From: Mycolicibacterium iranicum
GTDB lineage: Bacteria; Actinomycetota; Actinomycetes; Mycobacteriales; Mycobacteriaceae
Assembly (NCBI RefSeq): GCF_002101705.1
Contig: NZ_LQPC01000026.1
Location: 186,001-250,000 of the forward strand
Direction of reading: 5' to 3'
DNA length: 64,000 nt
Shown here: positions 36,076 to 44,622 of the stretch, piece by piece
Numbering within the stretch: the stretch's first letter is position 1
How the letters are laid out: every line of letters begins with the position of its first letter
The notes under the pieces: model-generated
Told to the model about the DNA's origin: nothing
Database searches by the model: none
Seen by the model: only the letters and a program-made list of their open reading frames with translations
Translations under genes and position numbers: made by a program

Positions 36076-36751
36076 CTGAGCCGGATAAGCCGCCGCAGGA
36101 CGGAACGCCGGCGAGAAGTCCGTCCAGCAGCTCACCGGCGGTGCGTCCGGCGCTGTCGACGTCGCCCGAGGCGATCTGGTCGATCAACACGCCATGGTCG
36201 AGCACTTTCACCGGACCCTCGTGCGTCGTCGCGACGCTGGCGGTGACCGTCTCGATGAGGCCGCGGTAGAGCTCGGTCAGGATGCGGTTGCCCGAGGCGC
36301 GCACGACGGCGAGGTGGAATTCGGCGTCGGCGCGGGCGAACGCTTCGGTGTCGGGGCAGTCATCGGTGCGCTTCAGCAGGGCGCGTAGTTCTGCGACGTC
36401 GTCGGAGGTGCGGTTGGCGGCGGCCAGGCGCGCGCCCTCCACCTCGAGGGCGCGCCGGACCTGGAGGATCTCGCGCAGTTCGGCGCCGCACAGCCTGCGC
36501 AGCGCTCCCGACACCTCGCTGGTGGCGCGCACGTAGGTGCCGTCTCCCTGGCGGACTTCGAGGATGCCGGCGTGGGACAGCGCGCGTACGGCTTCGCGGA
36601 CGGTGTTGCGGCCGACGCCGAGTTGTTCGACGAGGACGGTCTCGTTGGGAATGCGACGCCCGACCGGCCACTCGCCGGTGGTGACGGCCTGCCGGATCTG
36701 CTCGATGACCTGGTCGACCAGGCCGGCGCGGCGTGCTGTGCTCAACGGCAC
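36053..36751 (-). CDS. GntR/FadR family transcriptional regulator
   Basis: A 232-residue FadR-subfamily regulator. The N-terminal winged helix is at about residues 10-75 (IPNETVLVEQLGVGRNTVRE, then ALSHAGILEVRQGDGTYV), and the FCD effector domain follows (Asp and His residues in DAEFHLAVVRASGN, then HGVLIDQI). Divergent from an MFS transporter gene with a 47-bp gap, it probably regulates that gene. The C-terminal residues are encoded by a repeat and are probably not functional. Confidence 0.88.
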   Translation of the reverse strand: MPLSTARRAGLVDQVIEQIRQAVTTGEWPVGRRIPNETVLVEQLGVGRNTVREAVRALSHAGILEVRQGDGTYVRATSEVSGALRRLCGAELREILQVRRALEVEGARLAAANRTSDDVAELRALLKRTDDCPDTEAFARADAEFHLAVVRASGNRILTELYRGLIETVTASVATTHEGPVKVLDHGVLIDQIASGDVDSAGRTAGELLDGLLAGVPSCGGLSGSAGSADWS

Positions 36752-36798
36752 ACGAAACCCCTTTCAACCAATCATGGGATGTATGGCACCGTAGCAAC

Positions 36799-38016
36799 AT
36801 GCGTACCGAACGGCAGGACTTCGTCGTGTCCGCACCCGAGTCCCGCCAGATACCGGCCGCCGCCGGGGGTGCGCTGCTGGCCGTGGCCGTTGTGCTGACC
36901 GCACTCAACCTGCGCCCGGCTGTTACCAGCGTCGCCACGCTGCTCGGTGATATGCGTGCCGAGCTGTCGGTGTCAGCGACCTGGGCCGGCTTGCTGACCA
37001 CCGTTCCCGCGCTGTGCTTCGCCGGCGCGGGGCTCGCCGCGCCGTGGCTCGCGGCACGGATCGGTCTCGGCCGGACGATCTCGGCGGCCATGGTCGCGCT
37101 CACCATAGGCCTTGCGCTGCGGGTCGTCGGCGGTTCGCAGCTCGTCATCGGTGCCACGCTCATCGCCTGCGCCGGGATCGCGTTGGCCAATGTGCTGATC
37201 CCCGTCGTCATCAAAGGATCGTTTCCGGCCCGCATCGGGTTGATGACCGGCATCTACACCGCGGCGCTGCAGGGCGGCGGCGCCCTCGGATCGGCGTTGA
37301 CGCCCGGGCTGGAAGATCCGCTCGGAGGCTGGCGCGCCGCGCTGGCCGTCTGGGCGGTGATCTCGTTCCTGGCACTGGCAGTCTGGATTCCGGCGACGCG
37401 GCGGCACCGCGGGGCGTGGGCCGCGCAGTCCGCCGACGCCGGCGAGCGGCGCTCGCTGCTGCGCAACCGGCTGGCATGGACCGTCACGCTGTTCTTCGGC
37501 AGCCAGGCATTCATGGCCTACGTCGTCATGGGTTGGCTGCCCGAGGTCTTCATCGACAGCGGGGTCGACAAGGTGCATGCCGGGCTGCTCGTCGGGCTCA
37601 CATCGCTGATCGGCGTGCCGCTGTCGCTGATTCTCGCGCCACTGGCCGCGCGCAAACCGGGACAGAGCGGGTGGATCGTCGCGGTCGGCGTCTTCGGCTT
37701 CGCCGGCGCAGTCGGGCTGATGGTCGCGCCCGGGGCGCAGCCACTGCTGTGGAGTGTGCTCATCGGGATCGGCATGAGTGCGTTCTCGATGGCACTGACC
37801 GTCATCGGCCTGCGCGCCCGCACCGCCGCCGACACCGCCCAACTGTCGAGCATGGCCCAGGGATTCGGATACCTCATCGCGGGAGCGGGGCCGTTCCTGT
37901 TCGGCTTCCTGCACGACGTGTCGCACGGATGGACGGTGCCCTGGGGGATGTTCCTGGCGGTCTATGCCGTGCAGATCATCGCCGGGGCGATGGCCGGGCG
38001 CGCGCGCTACGTCTGA
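36799..38016 (+). CDS. CynX/NimT-type MFS transporter
   Basis: A 405-residue major-facilitator protein with 12 predicted helices. The N-terminal NLRPAVTSVATLLGDMRAEL is characteristic of the CynX/NimT (cyanate/nitroimidazole) branch. The substrate is unknown. I chose the ATG at 36799 because the earlier frame start overlaps the divergent GntR gene. It is probably regulated by that GntR protein. Confidence 0.85.
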   Translation: MRTERQDFVVSAPESRQIPAAAGGALLAVAVVLTALNLRPAVTSVATLLGDMRAELSVSATWAGLLTTVPALCFAGAGLAAPWLAARIGLGRTISAAMVALTIGLALRVVGGSQLVIGATLIACAGIALANVLIPVVIKGSFPARIGLMTGIYTAALQGGGALGSALTPGLEDPLGGWRAALAVWAVISFLALAVWIPATRRHRGAWAAQSADAGERRSLLRNRLAWTVTLFFGSQAFMAYVVMGWLPEVFIDSGVDKVHAGLLVGLTSLIGVPLSLILAPLAARKPGQSGWIVAVGVFGFAGAVGLMVAPGAQPLLWSVLIGIGMSAFSMALTVIGLRARTAADTAQLSSMAQGFGYLIAGAGPFLFGFLHDVSHGWTVPWGMFLAVYAVQIIAGAMAGRARYV

Positions 38017-38032
38017 CCGGCACAATGGGGCG

Positions 38033-39292
38033 GTGTCCGCCAGCGCAGCCGATTTGCAACGGACCGTCGATGCGGTGTGGCGGATGGAAGCTGCCAAGAT
38101 CGTTGCCACGTTGACCCGAACCGTCGGAGACATCGGCCTGGCCGAAGACCTGGCGCAGGAAGCGATGATCGACGCGCTCACGCAGTGGCCATCCAGCGGT
38201 GTTCCCCGTAATCCCGGAGCGTGGCTGACCGCCGTCGCCAAGCGCAAGGCGATCGACCAGTGGCGACGCCAGGAGAATCTGGATGCCAAATACGCGGTGA
38301 TGGCTCGCGACCTCGAAGACCATATCGATGACGCCTGGGATCACGACCGCATCGACGACGACGTGCTGCGGCTGATCTTCATGTCGGCGCACCCGACGCT
38401 GTCGCGGGAGAACCAGATAGCGTTGACGCTGCGGGTCGTCGGCGGCTTGACGACCGAGGAGATCGCCAAGGCCTTTCTGGTGCCGAAAGCAACTGTGGCC
38501 CAGCGCATTGTAAGGGCGAAGAAGGCGTTGACCGGAGCGCCGTTCGAGGTGCCCGACCGGTCCGACTTCCCCGCTCGGCTGTCGGCGGTGCTCAGCGTCA
38601 TCTACCTGGTGTTCAACGAGGGCTACTCGGCATCGTCGGGTCGCCGGTGGGTTCGCGACGAATTATGCAGTGAGGCATTGCGTTTGGGTCGCGTGTTGGC
38701 CGCGCTGGCGCCCGACGAGGCCGAGGCGCTCGGACTGGTGGCGCTGATGGAGTTCCAATCCTCGCGGCTGCGGGCACGCACCGACCGCGACGGACGACCA
38801 ATCCTCCTGGAGAACCAGAACCGCGCGGGGTGGGACCGGGGGCAGATTCAGCGTGGTGTCGACATGCTGCACCGCGCGTCGGACGTACTGCAGCGCAGGG
38901 GTATTGGTTGGGGATATTACTCACTGCAAGCGGCGCTGGCGGAATGCCACGCCACCGCACCGACGTACGACGATACCGACTGGAACCGCATCGTCACCCT
39001 GTACGACGGGCTTCTGCGACTCTCGCCGTCGCCGGTCGTCGAGCTCAACCGCGCGATCGCCGTGTCGATGACCGATCCCGCACGCGGACCGGCCGAGGCC
39101 CTGGCGGTCGTCGACGCGATCGAGGGCCTCGACGGCTCACACCTCCTTCCCAGTGTCCGCGGGGAGCTGCTCGCCAGAATGGGACGGTCGAGCGAGGCGG
39201 CTGACGAGTTCGAGCGGGCGGCGGGGCTGACGGACAATGACCGAGAGCGAGATGTTTTGCGGGGCAAAGCCCATGCGGCACGACAGGAATGA
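38033..39292 (+). CDS. ECF42-type sigma factor with C-terminal TPR-like domain
   Basis: A 419-residue sigma factor. Region 2 is at about 20-75 (IGLAEDLAQEAMIDALTQWP, then NPGAWLTAVAKRKAIDQWRR) and region 4 at about 120-170 (ALTLRVVGGLTTEEIAKAFL, then VPKATVAQRIVRAKK). About 230 further helical residues follow (DUF6596 plus TPR-like units, e.g. SPSPVVELNRAIAVSMTDPA). This layout defines ECF42, which lacks an anti-sigma partner and is usually linked to DGPF genes. The GTG at 38033 lies 16 nt after the MFS stop. The matching promoter and DGPF gene are at 33.8-34.3 kb. Confidence 0.87.
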   Translation: MSASAADLQRTVDAVWRMEAAKIVATLTRTVGDIGLAEDLAQEAMIDALTQWPSSGVPRNPGAWLTAVAKRKAIDQWRRQENLDAKYAVMARDLEDHIDDAWDHDRIDDDVLRLIFMSAHPTLSRENQIALTLRVVGGLTTEEIAKAFLVPKATVAQRIVRAKKALTGAPFEVPDRSDFPARLSAVLSVIYLVFNEGYSASSGRRWVRDELCSEALRLGRVLAALAPDEAEALGLVALMEFQSSRLRARTDRDGRPILLENQNRAGWDRGQIQRGVDMLHRASDVLQRRGIGWGYYSLQAALAECHATAPTYDDTDWNRIVTLYDGLLRLSPSPVVELNRAIAVSMTDPARGPAEALAVVDAIEGLDGSHLLPSVRGELLARMGRSSEAADEFERAAGLTDNDRERDVLRGKAHAARQE

Positions 39293-39304
39293 GACTGTCG
39301 CGGG

Positions 39305-39368
39305 CCGCGAGTGCGCGCGAATTCACAAGTTTTGCGGCGCGTCGGCGTGCAGACACGCGCGCTCGCGG
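39305..39368. repeat. Dispersed palindromic element, copy D
   Basis: A 64-bp copy with CCGCGAGTGCGCGCG, then GAATTC, TTTTGCGGCGCG, and the conserved GTGCAGACACGCGCGCTCGC end. It lies between convergent genes (sigma factor and methyltransferase) and is one of the two best preserved copies. A short GAATG/GAATG repeat flanks it (39287 and 39372). Confidence 0.65.
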
Positions 39369-39381
39369 TGCGAATGGACGC

Positions 39382-39969
39382 CTATGCGCCCGGAACTGCG
39401 GTACGCGCGGCGACCGACACGCCTCCGCAGTTGTCGAACACGTCGATCACCACATCGGCGTCCCGATAGCCACCCAGATGGTGCAGACCCTCGGTGGCGC
39501 CGATGAGATCGTTGGCGTGGTCCCCATTCATCGGGTACTCCGCGACGTCGTGACGCCAGTGCGCCGCGACCAGGGTGGCGGTGGGCGCAAGCCTGGGAAC
39601 TTCGCGGTCCATGACCTGCCGCAGCGTGGCCGGCTGCAGGTAATAGCACACCTCGGAGAGCAGCACGAGGTCAAAGGGCCCTGACGGCCAGGGATTGTCG
39701 AGAGATCCGCGCAGCAGCGTCACCCGTTCTCTGACTCCGTGCGCGGCCAACCTGCGGTGGGCGGCATCCAACGCAGCGACGCTGACGTCGGTGCTGACCA
39801 CGTGGTCGCAGCGCCTGACCAACTCCTCGGTGAGCACGCCGACCGAACAGCCCGGTTCGAACGCCAACCGGTAGCGCGAAAACGGTAGCAGCGCAGTCGT
39901 GATCGCGTACTTGCGCTGCTCGTACCACCTGGACTCCAGCTCCCACGGATCCGCCGCCTCTGCGTACAT
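39382..39969 (-). CDS. NodS-like SAM-dependent methyltransferase
   Basis: A class I methyltransferase of the nodulation NodS-like family, 195 residues from the first standard start. Motif I is FEPGCSVGVLTEEL near residue 38, followed by VSTDVSVAALDAA and LVLLSEVCYYL. The in-frame sequence upstream encodes a conserved-looking LPDSFFDR immediately before MYAEAADPWEL, but contains no ATG, GTG or TTG. Translation may start at a CTG at 40005 that overlaps the PIG-L stop as CTGA. It is the last gene of a four-gene operon with PIG-L, acyl-CoA-dehydrogenase-like and GT2 genes. The substrate is unknown. Confidence 0.8.
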   Translation of the reverse strand: MYAEAADPWELESRWYEQRKYAITTALLPFSRYRLAFEPGCSVGVLTEELVRRCDHVVSTDVSVAALDAAHRRLAAHGVRERVTLLRGSLDNPWPSGPFDLVLLSEVCYYLQPATLRQVMDREVPRLAPTATLVAAHWRHDVAEYPMNGDHANDLIGATEGLHHLGGYRDADVVIDVFDNCGGVSVAARTAVPGA

Positions 39970-40001
39970 ACGGTCGAAGAAGCTGTCGGGTAGCCGCGAG
40001 G

Positions 40002-40769
40002 TCAGCAGAAGACCACCTCTCCGACGCTCAGCAACCGGGGTAGCAGATAAGCGGGCAGCACCGGTTGACCTCCGGGTGACTGCGGCACAAACTGGCTTTC
40101 AAAGCATTGCGCCGCAAGCTTTTTACGCTCGACTGCGGCCGGCGTGGACGGTGCGGCAAAGGTGCGATCCCACGGCACTGCGATGTCGTCGGGCTGCGCC
40201 CAGTGCCACATCCACACTGGGTATTCGATGAAGGTTGCTCCGGTGTATGCCGTCGCGGTCGCCGCGGCACGTCCCACCGCCTCATGATCGGGATGCCCGT
40301 CCCCGCGCCACGTCGCCGCACACCATGTGCCTGGCGGCTTCGTCAAGAGAATCTCGATGAGGAGATCTGTCAGCCGCTGCTCGTGGAAGGCGATGTCCCC
40401 ATCCGGCAGGCCGAGGCTTATCGGTGGGGGTAGGCCGAGCACGCAGGCGGCCCGCTGCAACTCCGCGCGGCGCGTTCTCTCCAGTTGATAGCGCTGCAGC
40501 AGAGAATATTCCGGAAAGGCGGCTCCACCGTCGCTGGCCGACACGATCTGCACCCGCACTCCGGAGGCGGCCAGCAGTCCAGCAGCGGCACCGAACCCGA
40601 GTGTCTCGTCGTCGGGGTGCGCACCGACAACCACGAACTCCTGGCACCCGGTGAGATCGAGCGGCGGAAACTGCAACCCGGCGCCGGACCAGACATCCAC
40701 GGGCGTGCCGCCATCGGCCAGCGGGCTCTCGGCCATCCGCTCGGTGTTGCTGATGTGCGAAATTGTCAT
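40002..40769 (-). CDS. PIG-L family deacetylase
   Basis: A 255-residue LmbE/PIG-L zinc N-deacetylase. The metal site A-H51-P-D-D54-E and the second conserved histidine motif GHPDHEAVGRA near residue 160 are present. Relatives deacetylate N-acetylglucosaminyl compounds (MshB, Mca, GlcNAc-PI). In this cluster it may deacetylate an amino-sugar conjugate made by the GT2; that is inferred. Its ATG overlaps the upstream acyl-CoA-dehydrogenase-like stop as ATGA. Confidence 0.87.
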   Translation of the reverse strand: MTISHISNTERMAESPLADGGTPVDVWSGAGLQFPPLDLTGCQEFVVVGAHPDDETLGFGAAAGLLAASGVRVQIVSASDGGAAFPEYSLLQRYQLERTRRAELQRAACVLGLPPPISLGLPDGDIAFHEQRLTDLLIEILLTKPPGTWCAATWRGDGHPDHEAVGRAAATATAYTGATFIEYPVWMWHWAQPDDIAVPWDRTFAAPSTPAAVERKKLAAQCFESQFVPQSPGGQPVLPAYLLPRLLSVGEVVFC

Positions 40770-41707
40770 GAGGTACCCGCCGCTATCACTCCGAGCCGTT
40801 CCAGATCGCGCTCCGCGTGGCTCTGCCGGACATAGATCGACAGATCAGCGACCCGCCGAGAATGGACAGGATCCATGCACAGAGGCGAAGGGCCCAGCGC
40901 GCGTGCGGTCCTGTTCAACGTTTCGCCCACGGCGTTCTCCACCGCGGCGCGGGCCCGGCGCGCCAGCAGCTCAGCACGCCCGGTGCGATTCAGCCGATCC
41001 GCATCGAACTCGCCGGCCACCGCGTTCAACAACGCGTCGGCGGAGGCCAGCGCCGCATCGACGGCGCCCAGATGCGCCGACATATGCGCATCTGCCCCGC
41101 CCGACTTCACACGGTCGTAGAGTGCCGCGGCGACGGCGCGGGCACCGCCGAGCCAGCAGGCCGCGACCCCGGCCGCCCCGTGCCAGAAGCCGGGCCGCGA
41201 CAGATACTGCCCGGGCGAGCCGACGGGTATCGCCGGTGTCGCGGTGAATTGCACTGAGCGCGTGTCGGATTCCGCCATCCCCGCGTGACGCCATCTGCTG
41301 GGCAGCGGACGCACCCCGTGGGCGTTGAGGTCCACAGCGAATAAACCGCGCTCACCCGCCGATACCCGAGCGGTGACCAGAGCGTGGGTGCACAACCCCG
41401 CGCCCGAGCACCACACCTTCGTGCCGTCGAGGAGCAGCTTGTCGCCGACGCGGGTCGCGGTCAGGACCGCTTCGCCCGACTCGGCGGCCCACACACCCCA
41501 CCATTGCTGCGGCGACGACGGCGGACCCTGCAGTTCGGCGAGAATCGCGACCGCATCGGCATGTGCCTCGGCGAGACGGCCGGCGGTGATGTCGGTCTGC
41601 GTCAACTGAGCCAGACGCTGCCATCGCTGCGCCGTCTGCCCATGCCCGGGTAGCGGAAGATCGAGTTTCTCCGTGGCGAGCCAGTTCCTGACGAGTGCTG
41701 TGCTCAC
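40766..41707 (-). CDS. Acyl-CoA-dehydrogenase-like protein
   Basis: A 313-residue protein with the middle beta-domain pattern of acyl-CoA dehydrogenases (GEAVLTATRVGDKLLLDGTK, then VWCSGAGLCTHALVTARV) and a C-terminal helical half (ARALGPSPLCMDPVHSRRVA). It is shorter than the usual 380-400 residues, with an abbreviated N-terminal helical domain, and I could not identify the usual catalytic Glu. It may catalyse an unusual FAD reaction or have lost dehydrogenase activity. It is coupled by ATGA overlaps on both sides. Confidence 0.78.
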   Translation of the reverse strand: MSTALVRNWLATEKLDLPLPGHGQTAQRWQRLAQLTQTDITAGRLAEAHADAVAILAELQGPPSSPQQWWGVWAAESGEAVLTATRVGDKLLLDGTKVWCSGAGLCTHALVTARVSAGERGLFAVDLNAHGVRPLPSRWRHAGMAESDTRSVQFTATPAIPVGSPGQYLSRPGFWHGAAGVAACWLGGARAVAAALYDRVKSGGADAHMSAHLGAVDAALASADALLNAVAGEFDADRLNRTGRAELLARRARAAVENAVGETLNRTARALGPSPLCMDPVHSRRVADLSIYVRQSHAERDLERLGVIAAGTS

Positions 41708-42429
41708 GACGCCTTGGCATCGTTCGTTCGCGGAGAGCGCGACAACTTTCGCAGGTGCTGGGCGAATCCGCCGGGTGCGCGCGCGTCGCGCCGGTCCGAC
41801 GTCGCCACCGACAGGTCCCGGTCACGGTGGATGGACAGCCGGGCCCGCTCGAAACGTTCGACGAGCTCGACATCCTCGCCCGTGGGCAAGGCGCGGAATC
41901 GGCCGACACCCCAGTAGAGGCCGGCGCGGAAACCCATGTTGGCCCCGTGGACATGACGGTGACCTGGGCCCGGAGACCAATAGTCGCGCATGTAGCGACG
42001 CATGACAGCGGGCGAGAAATGGCGCCACGTCGATACCCGCACGACCCCCAGGACCATGTCGGCGCCCGCAGCGACCATCCGCACCAGCCAGTCGGCGTCG
42101 ACCACGCTGTCCGCGTCGGTCGTCGCGTACCAGGTGCCGTCGGTCTGCTCGTCGTCGCACAGAGTGCGCGCGTACTCGAAGCCGGCGGCGCGCGCCGCGC
42201 CGACGTTGCCTGCGTCGACGGAGATGAAGTGGACGTCCGGCCCGAACTGCCCGGCGAGCATCTCGCTGCCGTCGTCACAGGCATCCAGAACAACCACGAT
42301 GGTGACCGGCATCGGCACGCACAGACCAGCCGTTGTCAACGCCCGCAGGCACTGCGGAAGGTGCTCACGCTCGTTGTGCGCGGGCACCACCACGACGACC
42401 TGCCCATACGGCGCGTCGAACGGAGTCAT
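41704..42429 (-). CDS. Family 2 glycosyltransferase
   Basis: A 241-residue GT-A enzyme. The N-terminal VVVVVPAHNEREHLPQCL, the metal-binding region YATTDADSVVDADWL near residue 100 and HGANMGFRAGLYWGVGRFRA are typical. No membrane segment, so it works at the cytosolic face. It is the first gene of a four-gene overlapping operon with acyl-CoA-dehydrogenase-like, PIG-L and methyltransferase genes. The donor and acceptor are unknown. Confidence 0.85.
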   Translation of the reverse strand: MTPFDAPYGQVVVVVPAHNEREHLPQCLRALTTAGLCVPMPVTIVVVLDACDDGSEMLAGQFGPDVHFISVDAGNVGAARAAGFEYARTLCDDEQTDGTWYATTDADSVVDADWLVRMVAAGADMVLGVVRVSTWRHFSPAVMRRYMRDYWSPGPGHRHVHGANMGFRAGLYWGVGRFRALPTGEDVELVERFERARLSIHRDRDLSVATSDRRDARAPGGFAQHLRKLSRSPRTNDAKAS

Positions 42430-42480
42430 GGACGGTATTTAGCCGCTCAGCGAAGATTTCACACCTGGCAGGATGGTGGG

Positions 42481-43167
42481 GTGAGCGAACTCGACGCGGT
42501 GCTGTTCGACTTCTCCGGGACCCTGTTCCGATTGGAGGAAGACGAGAAGTGGTTCGAGGGGATGACGCTCGACACCGACGAGAGCCGCGAAGTCGACGGG
42601 CACGTGCAAGCCGAGCTGATGCGCCGCCTGACCGCACCTACCGGCCGTTCGGTTTCGATGACGCCCGAGGCGCTGCAGGCGTGGATGCATCGCGACCTCG
42701 CGCCGCACCTGCACCGCGAGGCCTATTTGCATGTGCTTCGCGAATCCGGTCTGGCACGTCATCACGCGGAAGCGTTGTACAGCAAGGCCATCGACCCCGA
42801 CTGCTGGACGCCGTACCCCGACACCGCGACAGTGCTCGCCGGCCTGCGAAGTCGCGGGGTCAAGACTGCCGTGGTGTCCAACATCGCGTTCGATCTGCGG
42901 CCGGCGTTCGACGGTGTCGGCGCGGTTGACGAGTTCGTGCTGTCGTTCGAGGTGGGCGCCGTCAAGCCGGACCCGGCGATCTTCCAGGCGGCGCTCGATC
43001 GGCTCGGTGTGCCGGCCGACCGTGCGCTGATGGTCGGCGACAGCGACGAAGCCGACGGCGGCGCCCGCGCGCTCGGCTGCGCGTTCGCACTCGTCGACCC
43101 GCTGCCGACTCGGGACCGCAAGGACGGCCTGGTCGCGGCGCTGTGGGCACACGGTATCCGGCTGTAG
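42481..43167 (+). CDS. HAD-superfamily hydrolase
   Basis: A 228-residue HAD protein. Motif I is D10-F-S-G-T, motif II VVSNIAFDLR, motif III the Lys in VGAVKPDPAIF, and motif IV VGDSDEADGG. The second acidic residue of the phosphatase motif DxDxT is Ser here, so ordinary phosphatase chemistry is doubtful. The GTG at 42481 places the nucleophile at residue 10, as is usual. An F420-type gene follows 10 nt downstream. Confidence 0.82.
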   Translation: MSELDAVLFDFSGTLFRLEEDEKWFEGMTLDTDESREVDGHVQAELMRRLTAPTGRSVSMTPEALQAWMHRDLAPHLHREAYLHVLRESGLARHHAEALYSKAIDPDCWTPYPDTATVLAGLRSRGVKTAVVSNIAFDLRPAFDGVGAVDEFVLSFEVGAVKPDPAIFQAALDRLGVPADRALMVGDSDEADGGARALGCAFALVDPLPTRDRKDGLVAALWAHGIRL

Positions 43168-43177
43168 CTTCGAGACC

Positions 43178-43621
43178 ATGGCAGAGCGGATCCGGCCGCC
43201 GTGGTGGCTCAAATATGTGAACAAGGCGATGATCGCTCTCAATAAAACCGGTCTGCTCAAGGAGGGGCCGGTGGTGCTGACGGTGACGGGCCGCAAGTCC
43301 GGCCAGCCCAGGTCGACTCCCATCACACCGTTCGAAGTCGACGGACGTCGCTACGTCGTCGGGGGGTTGCCGGGCTCGGACTGGGTCCGCAACGCCCAGG
43401 CCAACCCCGACGCCGTCCTCGTGCGCGGCAAGACCCGCGAACGGGTGCGAATGGTCGAGCTGCCCGTCGACGAGGCGCGCCCGCTGCTGCGCCAGTTCCC
43501 GATCCTGGTTCCGACCGGCGTGGGCTTCATGAAGAACGCCGGGCTGGTGACCGGCCCCAACCCCGACGAGTTCGAGTCACTGGCCGGCCGCTGCCCCGTG
43601 TTCCGCTTCGATACTGTTTGA
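43178..43621 (+). CDS. Nitroreductase-family deazaflavin (F420)-dependent oxidoreductase
   Basis: A 147-residue split-barrel protein of the Ddn-like family. VVLTVTGRKSGQPRSTPITPF followed by RYVVGGLPGSDWVRNAQANP (about residues 30-72) is the F420/lipid-quinone binding signature. Some relatives reduce menaquinone or its analogues. It starts 10 nt after the HAD gene and ends 3 nt before menB, so it may be cotranscribed with menB. Confidence 0.85.
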   Translation: MAERIRPPWWLKYVNKAMIALNKTGLLKEGPVVLTVTGRKSGQPRSTPITPFEVDGRRYVVGGLPGSDWVRNAQANPDAVLVRGKTRERVRMVELPVDEARPLLRQFPILVPTGVGFMKNAGLVTGPNPDEFESLAGRCPVFRFDTV

Positions 43622-43624
43622 GCC

Positions 43625-44536
43625 GTGTCCGCCTCCGGGAGTAATCCGTTCGACGCCAGCCTGTGGGAGCCGGTCGCCGGCTTCGACGACCTCACCGACA
43701 TCACCTACCACCGCGCCCTCGACCAGCCGACCGTTCGGGTCGCATTCGACCGGCCCGAGGTGCGCAACGCGTTCCGCCCGCACACCGTCGACGAGCTGTA
43801 CCGCGTGATCGACCACGCCCGGATGTCGTCGGACGTCGGAGTGGTGCTGCTGACCGGGAACGGTCCGTCACCCAAGGACGGCGGGTGGGCGTTCTGCTCC
43901 GGCGGCGACCAGCGCATCCGCGGCCGCAGCGGCTACCAGTACGCCTCGGGTGAGACCGCCGAGAGCGTCGACCCGGCACGCGCGGGCAGACTGCACATCC
44001 TCGAGGTGCAACGGCTGATCCGCTTCATGCCCAAGCCCGTCATCTGCCTCGTCAACGGGTGGGCCGCCGGCGGTGGGCACTCGCTGCACGTGGTGTGCGA
44101 TCTGACGCTGGCCTCACGCGAGCATGCCCGCTTCAAGCAGACCGACGCCGATGTCGGCTCGTTCGACGGCGGCTACGGGTCGGCGTACCTCGCCCGGCAG
44201 GCCGGGCAGAAGTTCGCCCGCGAGATCTTCTTCCTCGGCCGTCCCTACACCGCCGAGCAGATGCACGCGATGGGTGCCGTCAACGAGGTCGTCGATCATG
44301 CTGACCTGGAAACCGTTGCGCTGCAATGGGCTTCGGAGATAAACGGTAAGTCGCCGCAGGCCATCCGGATGCTGAAGTACGCCTTCAATCTGCTCGACGA
44401 CGGCCTGGTGGGCCAGCAGCTGTTCGCCGGCGAAGCGACGCGGCTGGCCTACATGACCGACGAGGCGGTCGAGGGACGCGACGCCTTCCTGGAGAAGCGC
44501 GACCCCGACTGGTCACCGTTCCCGCGCTACTTCTAG
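43625..44536 (+). CDS. menB: MenB, 1,4-dihydroxy-2-naphthoyl-CoA synthase
   Basis: A 303-residue crotonase-family enzyme that cyclises o-succinylbenzoyl-CoA. The oxyanion-hole region FCSGGDQRIRGRSGYQYASG, VNGWAAGGGHSLHVVCDLTL, and the catalytic-site segment KQTDADVGSFDGGYGSAYLA are clearly MenB rather than a generic enoyl-CoA hydratase. The C-terminus is FPRYF. The start is a GTG. It is followed by a perfect long hairpin. Confidence 0.95.
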   Translation: MSASGSNPFDASLWEPVAGFDDLTDITYHRALDQPTVRVAFDRPEVRNAFRPHTVDELYRVIDHARMSSDVGVVLLTGNGPSPKDGGWAFCSGGDQRIRGRSGYQYASGETAESVDPARAGRLHILEVQRLIRFMPKPVICLVNGWAAGGGHSLHVVCDLTLASREHARFKQTDADVGSFDGGYGSAYLARQAGQKFAREIFFLGRPYTAEQMHAMGAVNEVVDHADLETVALQWASEINGKSPQAIRMLKYAFNLLDDGLVGQQLFAGEATRLAYMTDEAVEGRDAFLEKRDPDWSPFPRYF

Positions 44537-44540
44537 CAAG

Positions 44541-44603
44541 CGCCGAAACTGCATTCCATGCGCTTGAAATTGCCCGTAGGCCGCGCGGAATGCAGTTTCG
44601 GCG
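44541..44603. terminator. Long perfect hairpin after menB
   Basis: CGCCGAAACTGCATTCC (44541-44557) is the exact reverse complement of GGAATGCAGTTTCGGCG (44587-44603), with a 29-nt loop. It lies 5 nt after the menB stop and 20 nt before the next gene. It is a probable terminator or a member of a dispersed hairpin family that shares GCATTCC. Confidence 0.65.
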
Positions 44604-44622
44604 ATACCTAGACTCGCTAGGC

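Noticed and set aside
39287..39376. GAATG repeats around element D as a target duplication
   Set aside because: Only 5 bp match cleanly; insufficient to claim a duplication, although mentioned with the element.
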